Of a stretch of 64,000 nucleotides of DNA, positions 22,228-33,774 are shown piece after piece. A program made the translations under genes and the position numbers. Origin of the DNA: Desmodesmus armatus (Eukaryota > Chlorophyta > Chlorophyceae > Sphaeropleales > Scenedesmaceae); NCBI GenBank assembly GCA_007449985.2, contig VIIQ02000555.1:682001-746000 (forward strand), written 5' to 3'. The notes under the pieces were generated by a model, which worked only from the letters and a program-made list of their open reading frames with translations, was not told the origin of the DNA and did not search any database. Every line of letters begins with the position of its first letter. Within the stretch, counting starts at the first letter, position 1.

Positions 22228-25200
22228 TCAGGGCTTGGCTGTTGCAGCCCACACCCTACCACCTGCAACATTCCCTGCTGCATCAAGTGCACACACTCTG
22301 AAGGAGTACCTTGAACCAGGCGTCAGACCGCTCACGGCCACCTTGACAGTGCCCCCCGAGACCACAGGGGCCTGCTGCACCTGTGTGCCAGTGGTGCAGG
22401 TGCGGCTGGGTGGGCGCACCCCTTGCAGGTACACAACTTGATAGCTGGACACTCCTGTCTGCGAGTCCCTGGCTGCGTCCCAGCTGAGCTCGATAGTTCC
22501 CTTGGTGTTGGATGCACGCACGCGCCCCATGACTGGGGCAAGCGTGTCTGCACTGCCAGCAGTTGACACTGCCTGGCTGATCAACATCACTGCTGCTCCC
22601 TGTGGAGCAGATACAGACATCCCAGTGCTGCGTGCGGTGCTGGCAGCTGGGTCCACCTGTAGAGTGACAGTCCCCGGACCAACGCCGCTTGCTGCGCCCA
22701 CAATGCGCATCCACGAAACAGCAGGTGCAGCCACAGTCCACGTGCACCCCGGCGTAGACGGCGTGACTGTAAGGGTGTAGGTGCCGCCAGTCTTGGTGGC
22801 GCGAATGCTGGCAGGCGTCAAGGTGGGCGCTGCACACCCCGAGGGTGTTGGTGAGGAGGCCGGTGGGGGCGGTTGGGATGGCGCTGGTGGGGATGGCTTT
22901 GGCGAGGGGGACGGCAGTGGTGGTGGTAGTGGTGGTGGTGATGGAGACCCGGCTGGAGGTGGTGGTGGTGGTGCATCCTGTGCCATTGCTGCTGCCAGAT
23001 CCAGACGGGGGATCACGAGGTTGTTGCCAGGGTCCTTGATCTGTGCAGAGGAGAGAGCAAAGGCAGCAGGTGCATCAAGAGAGCCAGTCAGCATCGGAGC
23101 AAAGGTTTAACAGGCTGGTATGGGCGTGGTATCACCTGATGTGTGCCATACATGCCTCTCCCATTGGCAATGCTGTCTCTCTACAGCCACACCAGCAAAG
23201 CACTGTTGCACCCTGCGCCCACCGGTTTGCCGGTGCTGGTCAGCAGCGCCATCACTTGGTCCTGGGTCCAGGAGGGGTACTTCTCACGCACGATAGCAAC
23301 AGCAGCTGTTACAAACGGAGTTGCCTGGGAAGTGCCTGACAAGGCTTCGGTGCCAGCAGCTTCAACATAAACGCCTGGAGCCAGCATCACAACCTTCGAA
23401 TTGCTGCAGCACACAGCAGGCAGCCCGGCAGCACTACCCGTCAGTTGCAAAAAAAAGCAACATCACGGCAGCTGTAGCTCTCTGCAGTGTAGCAGCTTGC
23501 GCTGTACCCCTGCGCCCTGCAGGGCTGCTACCCCAGCGGCATCAGCAAGTTCATCTTCCAACCTCCACCACAAAGTGCCTGATACAGACGGCAAATGGAT
23601 CAGCTGCTTCGACGGGCATTATCTGTGGTGCGTCGCAGCTCAGGTGGACACTTTCAAACCATAAAGACTGGCTGTTTGCTCCCCTAAAGCAGGCAATCAT
23701 TTCACCCCTGCCTGTGTTACACCCAGTCACACTACTCCAGTTGTGCACACCTCAGGGGGGGGGCAGTCTGTCAGCTGGACAGCACCACCCTACACTTTGG
23801 CCTGGAAACTTCAGGATATGTTATATATACTAACAGCTTTCACTTGACTCTAATTAGAAGGAAATGTGAGGGGGTTTAGGCAGGGGGGGGAGGGGGGGTG
23901 GTCTTGGGCCATTTGAACTTTCTTCACAGGGTTCAGTAACTTTTTTGTTTGCAGCCCATTTGACCTCGTAAGCTGCTCATTTTGAAGTTTATATCACATA
24001 CTATCGATTGCAAGCCTTTGTGTAGCCTCACAATACATATTAAGCAACCTCCAGGCTGAGAAAGGCAGCAGCACAACGGCGGTTGACTGGCGGTTGAGGG
24101 CAGTGGCCCTGTATGTTGGTTGGGCTTGATGTACAGCAATGCAGAGTCATGTGAATGTATTATGGTAACATAAGGATGTCCTTACAATGCTGCTGAGCAC
24201 TCGGGCCGATTTTGGGATGCAAAGCACCATTGATCGATCTTGAGATCACTGTTCCGAAATCAGGCCTCAGGGGAGCTTGGAGCACGGTTCTGAGGGTGTA
24301 GAAACTATGGTAAATACGTATATATGCGTATCAACCATCGTGGGGCCCTGAAACGCAGCTTTACGCGGCAGAGGGGGGGGTGGGGGGGTGTCTGGGCCCG
24401 TTTGAACTTTCTCAGGGTGGTGTCCCCAACTTTATTTTCTGCCCCCCCCCCCCTGCACACCTGTTTGAAAAGCACGCGACTGTGTCCTTGTCTGCGTTTC
24501 TGTCTGTGCAGCTCCATGACACCGAAGGCATAAATGTTGAGAACACCGCGCCAACTGCCACTGCCTTGGAGGCGCAGGCTGGTGTCATGATGGTGGTCTT
24601 CAGGGCGCTGTTGCCTGATGCCGCAACTGACACAAGGCCCCAAGCAGCGGCTGCATTGACTACGACTGCTAGGGTGTTGTTGTCACACGTCCCTGCAGCA
24701 CAGCGTGGCACAGCACAGGCATGCACTTCTTCAAGTCCGCAGCAGTCCTCACAGCACATCAGCCACATACAAGGGTGCAGTCCCCAGCCGTGGGCATACC
24801 CCAGGCCTTCTCCGGGGCCCCTTACAATGCAATGTCCACATGTGTGCACATAATGCATGTGCCAGCAGCAGTATCAAGCCGCTTGTCAAGTGGCACTTGA
24901 CACGCACTTCAACAGTGCATCCATGCCAGTGCAGGGGTCTGCAGATGTATCAGCAGACATATGGTGCGCGTCACAGATGCTACCCAAAGGTGGCTGTACC
25001 TGCAAAAGCACCACCACCCAAGCTCATGTTGATGGCAGTGATGTTATACTTGTCCTTGTTGGCAACTGCCCATTCAATGGCGCTGGAAATAACTGAGTAA
25101 CTTCCTTTGCTGTTGTCCATGATATCAAGTCCGATAAGCTTCACTTCTGGTGCCACACCTGCACAGGAACATACAACACAGCATGCAGTCGCTGCCTGTA

Positions 25201-27140
25201 GTGATCACTTCATGAGAGGACGGTGTGCTGTAGCCCAGCTTGGTGGGCAAGTAAAAAAAATTCTTGCATGGGTGATTGGTTGCTGGCCATCAGCTGGAAT
25301 CGCAAACTGTCAGGAGGGTTGCTTCTACAGTGCTCTGGCCAATCTGTGCCACCTTGGAAACATGCTCTTGAAACAAGGGTACAGCGCTTGAAAATTGTGT
25401 GGTGCCCGAGCAGGAGTAGCAGCATCGGCACATGACACTGGTGAGGGTTTTAGGCGGCTTTCATCGGTGTGAGGCTAGACCTTGGGCTCCCGGCAGCCTC
25501 GGCTGTTGTGTGTGTGGCCAGCCGGTAAGGTCCGCGCCCCTTGTACCCACCACAAACAAAAAGACACTGGTGACATGGTGCTTGAAGGCGCCCAGACCTT
25601 CTCACTTTCTCGTACAAGACACTCCCAAAGTTTGCAACACCAATGCATGCCGGCGCTGTCCGCACACCAAGTGCAGTGGATGTACCTACTTGCAATGATG
25701 CCTGCCACGTTGGTGCCATGAAATCGGTCACTCGCAAACAGGCTTGGCTCATCGAGCTGGTTGTCCTCCGGGGCAAAGTCCTGAGCATACAGCACCTTGC
25801 ATGTAGCAGCAGGCACACCAGGGGCTGTGCAGGGGCCAAAGGCGGCCCTTGTGTAGTCAAGTCCTGCAGGCACACAGCAGAGATACGTGCAGCCATACTG
25901 ACATGCGTGTCGGTGCCGAGAGCCATGCTGCCCAGCACAGACTAGTGCACTGGACACACTCACTCGCAATGACAGCTGCGCAGCCCCCAGCGAGGGTCAT
26001 CACAAGCCCTAGTTACAAGACAAGGGTGCCACAAGGACGGCTGGGCTTTTAAAAAGGAACTGCTCAGCAGGCAGGCAGAATCAATCTTGTTGGGGCCTCC
26101 CACTGATCCCTTGGGTCAAAATGAGTGGTATGCGTCTAGGCGGTGGTGCCTATCGATCCAGATACATACCAAAGCTCCTGGCAGGTGCAGGAGCAAGCAG
26201 TCAGCTTGTGTGCATGTTGCTGCTGAAACCACACAGGTGTTCACAAGGATGCGCCACTGCTGCTGCCAATCCGGCAGTCACAGCTGCATCTGCTCAAAGC
26301 TTTGGAAGCTCAGCCCACCTGAGTCTATCACCACCACTGTGCCACGTCCCTTGTAGCCCTGTGCTAGCACTGCAGGCTGCCCAATGTGCTGCAATGCGGC
26401 TGACAGTGACGCTGGATACGCCACTTGGTTGGGCTCCACGTTGAGCACATCAGGGTGCGCACGCAACCGCGCCAGGTCATCTGCACTGCTGATGCTGACA
26501 AAGGTGATGGGCAGGTGGGAGTAGTCCTCCAACACTTGAACACTGGGCAGCGGCTCTGTGGGGGGCGCTGCGTCTGCTGCTGCGGCATTTGCTGCACGCT
26601 GTCCTGGTAGCACCGCAGCTTTGACTTGCCTGTAGTGCTGCAGGCGTGCTGCAGTTGCTGCCTGGGCTGCTGGGAGTGCAGACGCTGCGGATATGACTTG
26701 TGCCTGGTCTGCCACCTGTTGCTCAGAGGTGCGGAAGGAGACAAGCCACTCTGAAGGCTGGCCTGCTGCAACTGCAGCTGTGGCTTGGGCTATGATGGCT
26801 GCGTTGGCTGCATCTGCGACACCAGGAAATGCACCCTCCAAGGGACCTGCAGGGTGGTATGGTGCACCCAGTAGACAGAAAGCAGTCTATCAACACTCTG
26901 GAGGATGTTAGGTGGCGGCCAGCTGATGCAAGAAAAACGGTGCTGTGCAGCCCCAGCCAGTAGTGCAGTGGCCATTCAATGTCTGCCTGAACCAGCACAG
27001 CAGTATGGCAGCATGGAATGAACATGGCAATGAACAGCTATTGACGCACCTTGTGTCGCAAGCAACTCCTCACTGCCCCGCACAACAGCAAAACTGAGGC
27101 TGACAAGCAGCAGCAGTGCCACACAGCGCATTCCTCTCAT
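22228..27140 (-). CDS. Subtilase 2: secreted S8 protease with BACON-like and FN3 domains
   Basis: Seven exons keep phase: 27050..27140, 26319..26846, 25690..25863, 25000..25158, 24461..24692, 23223..23403 and 22228..23040. They give about 725 residues. The signal peptide is MRGMRCVALLLLVSLSFAVV. An I9-type propeptide follows (WLVSFRTSEQQV to LNVEPNQVA). The triad is Asp in VVVIDSG, His in HGTNVAGII and Ser in LSGTSQATPFV, with oxyanion Asn in SVAASGNSA. The last exon has a Pro/Ser-rich linker (SPSPPPLPPPLPSPSPKP) of the cell-wall HRGP type, a BACON-like domain (WMRIVGAASGVGPGTVTLQV) and an FN3 domain (GVSSYQVVY to DAAGNVAGG). It is the closest relative of subtilase 1. It probably acts outside the cell or in the wall; the substrate is unknown. 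Confidence 0.88.
23404..24460 (-). repeat. Large intron of subtilase 2 with poly-G tracts and an internal direct repeat
   Basis: Intron 5 is 1,057 nt long and holds G tracts near 23757, 23884-23900 and 24370-24388, and a C tract near 24441-24453. A diverged direct repeat of about 60 nt occurs at about 23881-23946 and 24369-24433. Each copy is a poly-G run followed by a stretch with TTTGAACTTTCT and CAGGGT, about 490 nt apart. This could mark the ends of a small insertion. Confidence 0.5.
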
Positions 27141-27373
27141 GCCAGATGAAGATCGTTAGTTACATAACGTTGTTGATAGATAGCTTGCTGGGACTGAGAC
27201 CGCTGCAGTGCACTGCGCCAAGCACTGGCAGTGACAGGTTGATCGGTTGAAGGTCGATGATGCCTAATAACACCTGATGGCGAAACCACACCGGCTCTGT
27301 CCGCTTTCGATGTAGGTCACATATCACGCACGATACGTACACTCAGCGTCGCTTGATCGATCAGCAAGGTCGG
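27141..27373. promoter_or_regulatory. Compact divergent promoter region
   Basis: Only 233 bases separate the start of subtilase 2 (minus) from the start of the coiled-coil gene (plus). Both promoters should lie here. CGATCGAT-type palindromic words occur around 27355-27361. No TATA box is obvious. Confidence 0.45.
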
Positions 27374-29061
27374 ATGAGCAGCAGAGATCGCTCCACACGT
27401 ACGCCCTCCGTGGCCCACACCTACAAATCCTCTCAAAAGCACCCCAAACGAGAGACGACCTACAAAAAAACTGAGCAGCAGCTGATCGCCCTGCAGCGCG
27501 ATGTGCAGGAACAGCAGCAACAACAGCAGGAGCAGAGCGAGAAGAACTTGATATTGGCCGGGCTCATATACGTGCAGGAGCGAACCAACGCCATTTTTGA
27601 AAAGCACAAGCGGTGGTTAGCAGCTGGAGGGCCCACAGCAGAGGACCTCAAGCTGCAGCAGCAGCTGGAGGTTGAACTTCAGGTACCCTGCAGTGACTCC
27701 AGCTGATGGGTCCATGCACATGCTGCATGCTCCTGTCTCACCGATACTTCTTACTTCGCACTCGTCCGCACCAGGTTGGTGGCTGTCACTGGTGCCTGTA
27801 TGCCCTGGAAACGGCGTCCTGGGAGCAGCTGCAGGCCGCGATGTCCTCAACTGCACCCAGTGGAACGACTTCCTGAACAAGTACTTCCAGAAGCTCGTGT
27901 TCCTCAGCGAAGTCCTCAAGAGGTCTCCGGAGCAGCAAGCCCAGCTGCTGCAGGCCAGCGGGATCAGTCCTGCACCGCACGTGCCGCTGGTGTACAACTA
28001 CAAAGGCCTGAAGGTGGGTGGCTTGGTGAATGATTTCGATTGCCCTTATCCCTGACCTGAGAGGCTGGGGTACGACGTGTTGAAGGCCCTGTGGGCACTC
28101 CCATGAGTCCTTGGCTGGCTGGCTAGTCCGAGGTTCCAACTCTGTCCCAAAACACTGTACTGTACTGCAATGTGCTGTACTGCAGGACACCATCACTCCT
28201 GCATGGGCAGCTGTGCTGGAGGCGCTGCAGCACAACAGCAGCCTCACATTGCTGGCATTGCTGCATGGCAACATGGCCATATATGAAGCAGCCAGCAGGC
28301 ACGCAGGCACGGGGCAGCTGTGTGTGGCGCCGCCGACGTTTTGGGCGCGTCTGGCGGAGCGCATGCGCTTCACCAAGCTGCAGAAGCTGCACTTTAAACT
28401 GGCACTGGAGGTGAGGGAGGAGCTGGGGGGAGGGCCACCTGCTGCTGCTGCTGCTGCTGCTGCTGTCGTTTGGCAGCAGAGGGTGAAGCAGAAGTGATAG
28501 ATAGGGTGAATGTGTGACGAATGCTGCTTGTGGGATGATTGCAGGGGCAGTTGGGCTCACAATACGCAAAGTGCATGTCTGCATGCCTGCTAGTTGCCAG
28601 TGCGTCTGGTGGCTGCAGGTCAAACGGCCCACCACGACATGGCTCGACCCTGTACCCGCCTGTAACTCCGTCCAGCATGCTGCCGAATGTACTAATGCCC
28701 CATGAGCCTGGTTGGCTCCCAACGGGTGTTCAGGCTTGGCCTGAACCATGCAACAGTAACAGTAGCAGAAACAGTATCACCCTGCCTTCAGTCCATCCAT
28801 AACGCGAATATGTCAAGCGCATATGGCTTGCGCTTCCTCAAACAGTGATGCTGCGTACTGTGCTGCCTGTGTGCATGTTGTGCCGTGCTGTGCTGTGCCA
28901 TCAGAACCACGCACGGCAGGCTCAAGCAGCAGCAGCACAGGGCATCTCAGTCCTGCATCAGACGCCTAGCTATGCCTTCCTGCTGGCCTGTGAAGCCATT
29001 GCAGCACAGCAGCGGAGCTCCGAGCGGCTGTCTGGCCCAGCAGCAGCACCAGGTCCAGACC

Positions 29062-29092
<31 letters not shown>

Positions 29093-30032
29093 GGCAGGCT
29101 GTGAGGGTGCTGATGCAGCAAACGGGCGCCCCTCACCTGTAAGCAGCAATGGCACTCACAGTCAGGTGCAGCAGCACGGAACCCTGAATGCAGCTGCATC
29201 GGGCGCCGCTGCAGCCAATTCTGCACCACCAACAGCACGTGCAGCAGCAGGAGACAGCCCAGCAGCAGCAGCAGGAGACGGCCCAGAAGCAGCGGAGGGT
29301 GGTGCAGCAGCAGCAGCGGCGGCGGCAGCATTGGCAGAAGGGTGGGCGGATGAGGACATGGGACAGGGTCCAGGCGCTGAGTTGGAGCGGAAGATGGCGC
29401 TGTACTTGCGGCAGTGGGTGGCTCTCAATCTGTTTCTGCAGGACACCATGTCCCCGGAGCAGAACCTCCTCATGAGCATGGGATGTGAGTGAAGGTTTGC
29501 TACTGCTTTTGGCCTTGCTGTTGTTGGAGCAGGCACTTGAGCATCCTGAGGGGTTTGTGTCAGATTGTTGGCTTTGCATGTGCGCAGTGGGTGCTGAGAC
29601 GGTGCCCTGTGTGCGCCCAGTGTCAAGCTGTTAGCTTCGCATGCACGCAATGGGCGCTGAGTGTCAAATGGTGGCTTTGCATGCACACAGTTGGTGCTGA
29701 GACTTTGTGCTTGCATCCGTTGCGATGTCGGCTTTGCATGCACGCTGTTGGTGCTACCACATTTTCTAGCATCCATCCATTCCACATTGCCGTGTCCCCA
29801 ATGTGCATGCTGCCGCTTGCCGCCTGCTGCAGCCTACCCTTTCTGGCCGCTGCCACCCTCCATCTGCGGCGCTGCTATCCAGCTACCCGACAGTGAGACA
29901 GTGACAGCTTCGTGGCAGGACGCTGCTGAGGTGTTGCCAGACTCCATCGACCTGTTGCTGTCGCAGCGGCGCCACACCATGGCTGAGACTCACGACAGCT
30001 TGATGCCCAAACTCATGAAGCTGCGGCTCTAG
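27374..30032 (+). CDS. Coiled-coil, Gln/Ala-rich protein of unknown function
   Basis: Five exons: 27374..27682, about 27775..28013, 28186..28410, 28905..29484 and 29833..30032. The first encodes a basic N-terminus (MSSRDRSTRTPSVAHTYKSS) and a predicted coiled coil with QLIALQRDVQEQQQQQQEQS. Exon 2 has DVLNCTQWNDFLNKYFQKLV and exon 3 has FTKLQKLHFKLALE. Exon 4 is a long Ala/Gln-rich linker followed by LYLRQWVALNLFLQDTMSPE. Exon 5 ends RRHTMAETHDSLMPKLMKLRL. The basic start plus coil is loosely reminiscent of bZIP-like regulators, but I see no true basic region and do not assign a family. The exon 1 to exon 2 junction does not keep frame in my reading, so a small error or an unseen exon lies there. 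Confidence 0.55.
29565..29760 (+). repeat. Four imperfect tandem repeats in an intron
   Basis: In the last intron of the coiled-coil gene, four diverged copies of GGCTTTGCATGCACRCAGT followed by TGGTGCTGAG begin near 29568, 29630, 29670 and 29726. Spacing is 40-60 nt. Confidence 0.6.
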
Positions 30033-33000
30033 CAACTTTGAACGTGCAGGTGAACAGCGCGTACGTGCGTGTGTAGACTGTTTTAGCAGCTTTGACGTGG
30101 GTGGAGAGATGGTGGTGTGGTTGTTGATCCGTTCCTATTAATTTGTTTTCATGGACCATGCTGCATCGGTTGTTTGGGGGCTGTGTCAGTGAGCTTGCCT
30201 GCTCCATGATGATGGCGTTCGGGGTGTGTGTAGCGTACAAGGATGCTGGAAGTGGGAAGGGCCTGCCTGCATGGCACCACAGCGGCAGCTGGCTGCTGCT
30301 GTGCTGTGCAGTACAGTTGGGACCCAAAGTAAAAGGTCATGCATGTGTCAACATGGAGGGTCTGCATGTCCACAACACATGCATAGCGTGGTGGCACCAT
30401 GCAGAAGTTCTGGAAAGGAAAGGTCTGGAGAGGTTCCTGCCTGGCTTGTGCTGCTATAGTCAGCCAGTGCCATGGTCAGGGTGTGAAAGCTGGGAGGGTT
30501 TGAATGAACTGCCTGCATTCTGCGCCGTCTGTTTTTGGTGTGCATGCCCAACATGTCATGCACACTCCACACGGGACAGCTGCTGGGATCAGTTGCAGCT
30601 GTGAGCGGTTGCTGTGACCAGCTGCGCTCGATCAGTTGCATGCACTTCATGTATGCATGAGATAAGCCCGGCGGTGTATGTGTACATGCATCCGGTGGGC
30701 TTTGTCTGCATGAGGTTTGCAGTTGTGAATGGGCCTGGATGGAGATATGGCTTCAGCAATTGCATTTGCCTTGGTGTGCCCCTTGGATATGTATTATAAG
30801 CTTTCATAGACGTGAGGGGTTTGTGCCTCTAGTTCCTACTTTTGAGCCACCCAAGAGCTGTTGTGCTGGCCCAGACAAACCATTAGGGTAATTCTTATGT
30901 GTGATTGGTGGCCAATTGCATGCAGTATATCGACAAAAGGTGTATGGCCACCAATTGTTGTGGAGGTCAAGCGGGGTGTGATGGTTGTGGCTGCAGAGAA
31001 CTCTGGGACATGTGCTGTCATTGTGTCGTACCTTTGCGTCAGCGCGGCGTGCCTGGCTCCTTTCCTCTTACACCCTGGGCATGTGCTGTGTGCAACAACA
31101 GCGTGATGCGTGTGTGAATCAGCACAGTGGGTGCATGCGTTACTCAGGCATGCCCACCATGATGTTTATGTGTATGTGGACACATAGCATGCATGCATGG
31201 AATGCATTCCTGCGATCCCAATGGATGCTACAGTATCCTAGATACTGTAATCCCAGAAGGACAGGCAAGACACTTGTTGGGCAGTGCATTGTTGTCGGTT
31301 GGAGACGTGTGCAAAGTATGTATGTTGAAGGAGGTGGGCCATCTTGGCTGGGTGGTGTCGGTGTGTGAAAACACATGGTGTGTTTACAGTTGAAGGGCCG
31401 ACAGTCAACATACATCTCATGCAATCGAAGCATGGGTGTGATGCAGCATGTGTGTGGGCTACAGGTTTGTGTTGTGTCTGTCATGTTGCCTTGATGCCCC
31501 TGTCAGTCAGACCAAGGAGGGGGGTCCATATCTTTCCATCTGTCACTCTGGTGACATGCTATCCCTCAGTGCTGTGAAGGCTCCATCTGCTTGCAGCTTG
31601 TGACACTTGCGCCCCAAGGCGGGTCAGTGACCTTCTATGCATCTGGTTTCATCGTCGGCTTGCAATGCAGTCACTGTGATTTGGCAAACTACTCACTACT
31701 GTGGGCCCTCACCCATCACTGCGTTAGCCAGGTTGTGTGCTGCTTCACTTACACTGTTTGTGCTGGACGGGGTGCGCCGTACCGCGCGTCTGTGCAGTGC
31801 AGCAGGGTGCAGCACTGTGTTCATTTGAGTGCCAGGGGCCTTCTGCTCCTGCCCAGGTTAACCTGGTTAACGTTGTGACAGTTGTGGCCTCAGCGAGGAA
31901 CCCAGGGTGCTCAGCTGAGTAAGGGTGGCACTGTTGGCCGATTCTGCAGTAATATACTGACTTGGTGCTCTTGTAGCGGGGTTGTATTCCCTTCAGAGGA
32001 ACACAACCAAGTTGGTGTGTTAGCCTTGTTGATGCTGACTAGTGGGTGGGGGATTGCAGTGAGGCACGATCGGTTGCAGCATCGTGATCAGTTGGTCTGT
32101 TTACTCACATTGAGGCGGAGCTGTGTTGGTGGGGCCGGGTGTCAGTAGTGCAGCACAGGCAGATGCAGCACACACTCTATGGCATTCTGGTAAACTGGTG
32201 GGCTGTTGCGGCCATGCCTTTCTCTCTTTGTTGGCTGTCACACTTGTGACCCTAAAATGGCTCAGTGCCTGTGCATGATCATTTGATCTGGCAGTCAGTG
32301 CAGGTGACCTGGTACCCATCAAAATGCACAACACATGGTGTGCCAGCTCTGCCGTGCTGCTGCCAGCTCTGCCCTGTTTGCCCTTGAGGTCCTTTGCATG
32401 GAAGCCAGCTGCCGACACTGCCGCAAGCTGCAGCTGAGGGTCTTTTTGAAGAGCATGCTTGATCGTATTGCAGACCGTATGCAGGCATGCTGCCCTCTTT
32501 GGTTGTTCAGCTAAAGTGTCACACATGTGCTGGTGTACAGCACCAAAGACCCGCCACAGAAAGGATTATGCTTTGCGAGATGGGCCTTAAGCACTTTTCA
32601 CCTGGTCGAGCATGGTTGGCGCCCTGATTGCCTCTTTGGGGCGGCCACTGTGAGGAGCTTTCAAGTGTGCTGCCAAACTGTGGCTGATGTTGCCAACACA
32701 GTTCAGCATTGCTGATGGCATTGCTGGTCGTCACATGCAAGCTACAATGGCGGCATGCCGCTCATACTTTGATGTTGCTGCCATGGGTGCAGAAGTGTTT
32801 GTACATGTTTGTTGAAGTTCACACAAGTAGCATCTGCGCACTCGCTGCACTGCCAGCCTGCTGGCTGGGAATCCTGCCAGGATTCCCAGCCATAGCAAAT
32901 TTGTGAAGTTCTTCTGACACCCCACTGTCGAAAAGTGCTGCAGGCAAGGGGGTGTTGGCACCGGTGGTTTGTACTTGCATTTGAGGTTTTGGTATTGGGA

Positions 33001-33544
33001 GGTGGTTGAGTGGTTGTAACAGTCCACAACAGCTTTGTGGTTTACCATACAGGCAGGGCAAACATGTTTGCAGATGTTCCCAATAGCTGGCCTCATGGTG
33101 CACCAGCAAAAAGGCAGACCAACTCCAACACATACTGACCAGTAGCAGTTCCTGCATCAGCTGAACGTGTGCAATGCACACTGTGCATTGACATTGCACT
33201 TGCATCAGGAGAGGCCCTCAATGGGGAATGGGAGAGCTGCACGGCAGACTTCTCTAATACATCAGAAAGACGAGTGTAACATGTTGCAGGTCAAGGGGTC
33301 AATTAGTAACCATGCGTCCTCGGAGAAGGAGAATCCTTCGGAGAGCCTGTGGCCCGAGCAAAAGAGTAATAAATGGGTAATATTTGAGTAATATTTGTGT
33401 AATACCGTTGCAGAAAACGAATTCGAAACGTGTTCGAAATGACAGCTTTTGTGTACGCAGCAGTAGCTTTATTGTACGTCCATAGAGCGAACGTAATCAT
33501 CGTTGAGGAGGAATTGCGATCAGCAGTGTGGGCAGGCTGGCTGG
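30033..33544. other. Gene-poor stretch with short perfect palindromes
   Basis: About 3.5 kb after the coiled-coil gene with no convincing exon chain. Small frames on the minus strand (32101-32526 and 32731-33096) have several cysteines but no clear family, and could be decayed transposon exons. Three palindromes are present: 30904-30955 with 11-nt arms, 31229-31249 with 9-nt arms, and 32862-32892 with 15-nt arms. An AT-rich run with repeated GTAATATTTG words lies at about 33366-33405. Confidence 0.45.
32862..32892. repeat. 31-nt perfect palindrome
   Basis: TGGCTGGGAATCCTG and its exact reverse complement are separated by a single C. This would form a stable hairpin or cruciform. No gene is next to it. 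Confidence 0.85.
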
Positions 33545-33774
33545 GTTCTCCGGGTCACCTAACGTTAACGGGAGGTGTTATTGACGGTTGGGATACCAAG
33601 GGGAATGACATGCCATCCCAGAGGCCTTTACGGGACGCCAGCTTTCCCACACCAATCGACACGCAAACGTTCAAGAAGCTCACGTCTCTACATGCAGCCC
33701 ACGCCCGCTCTCACGAGCAGTGTCCAGAGATGGCAAGCGACGGTTGAACCTGTTCTGCTCGTTTCCGGCACGGA

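Noticed and set aside
28966..29785. Leu- and Ala-rich minus-strand frames over the coiled-coil gene
   Set aside because: Shadow frames of CAG/GCA repeats; the plus strand has consistent exons and splice sites.
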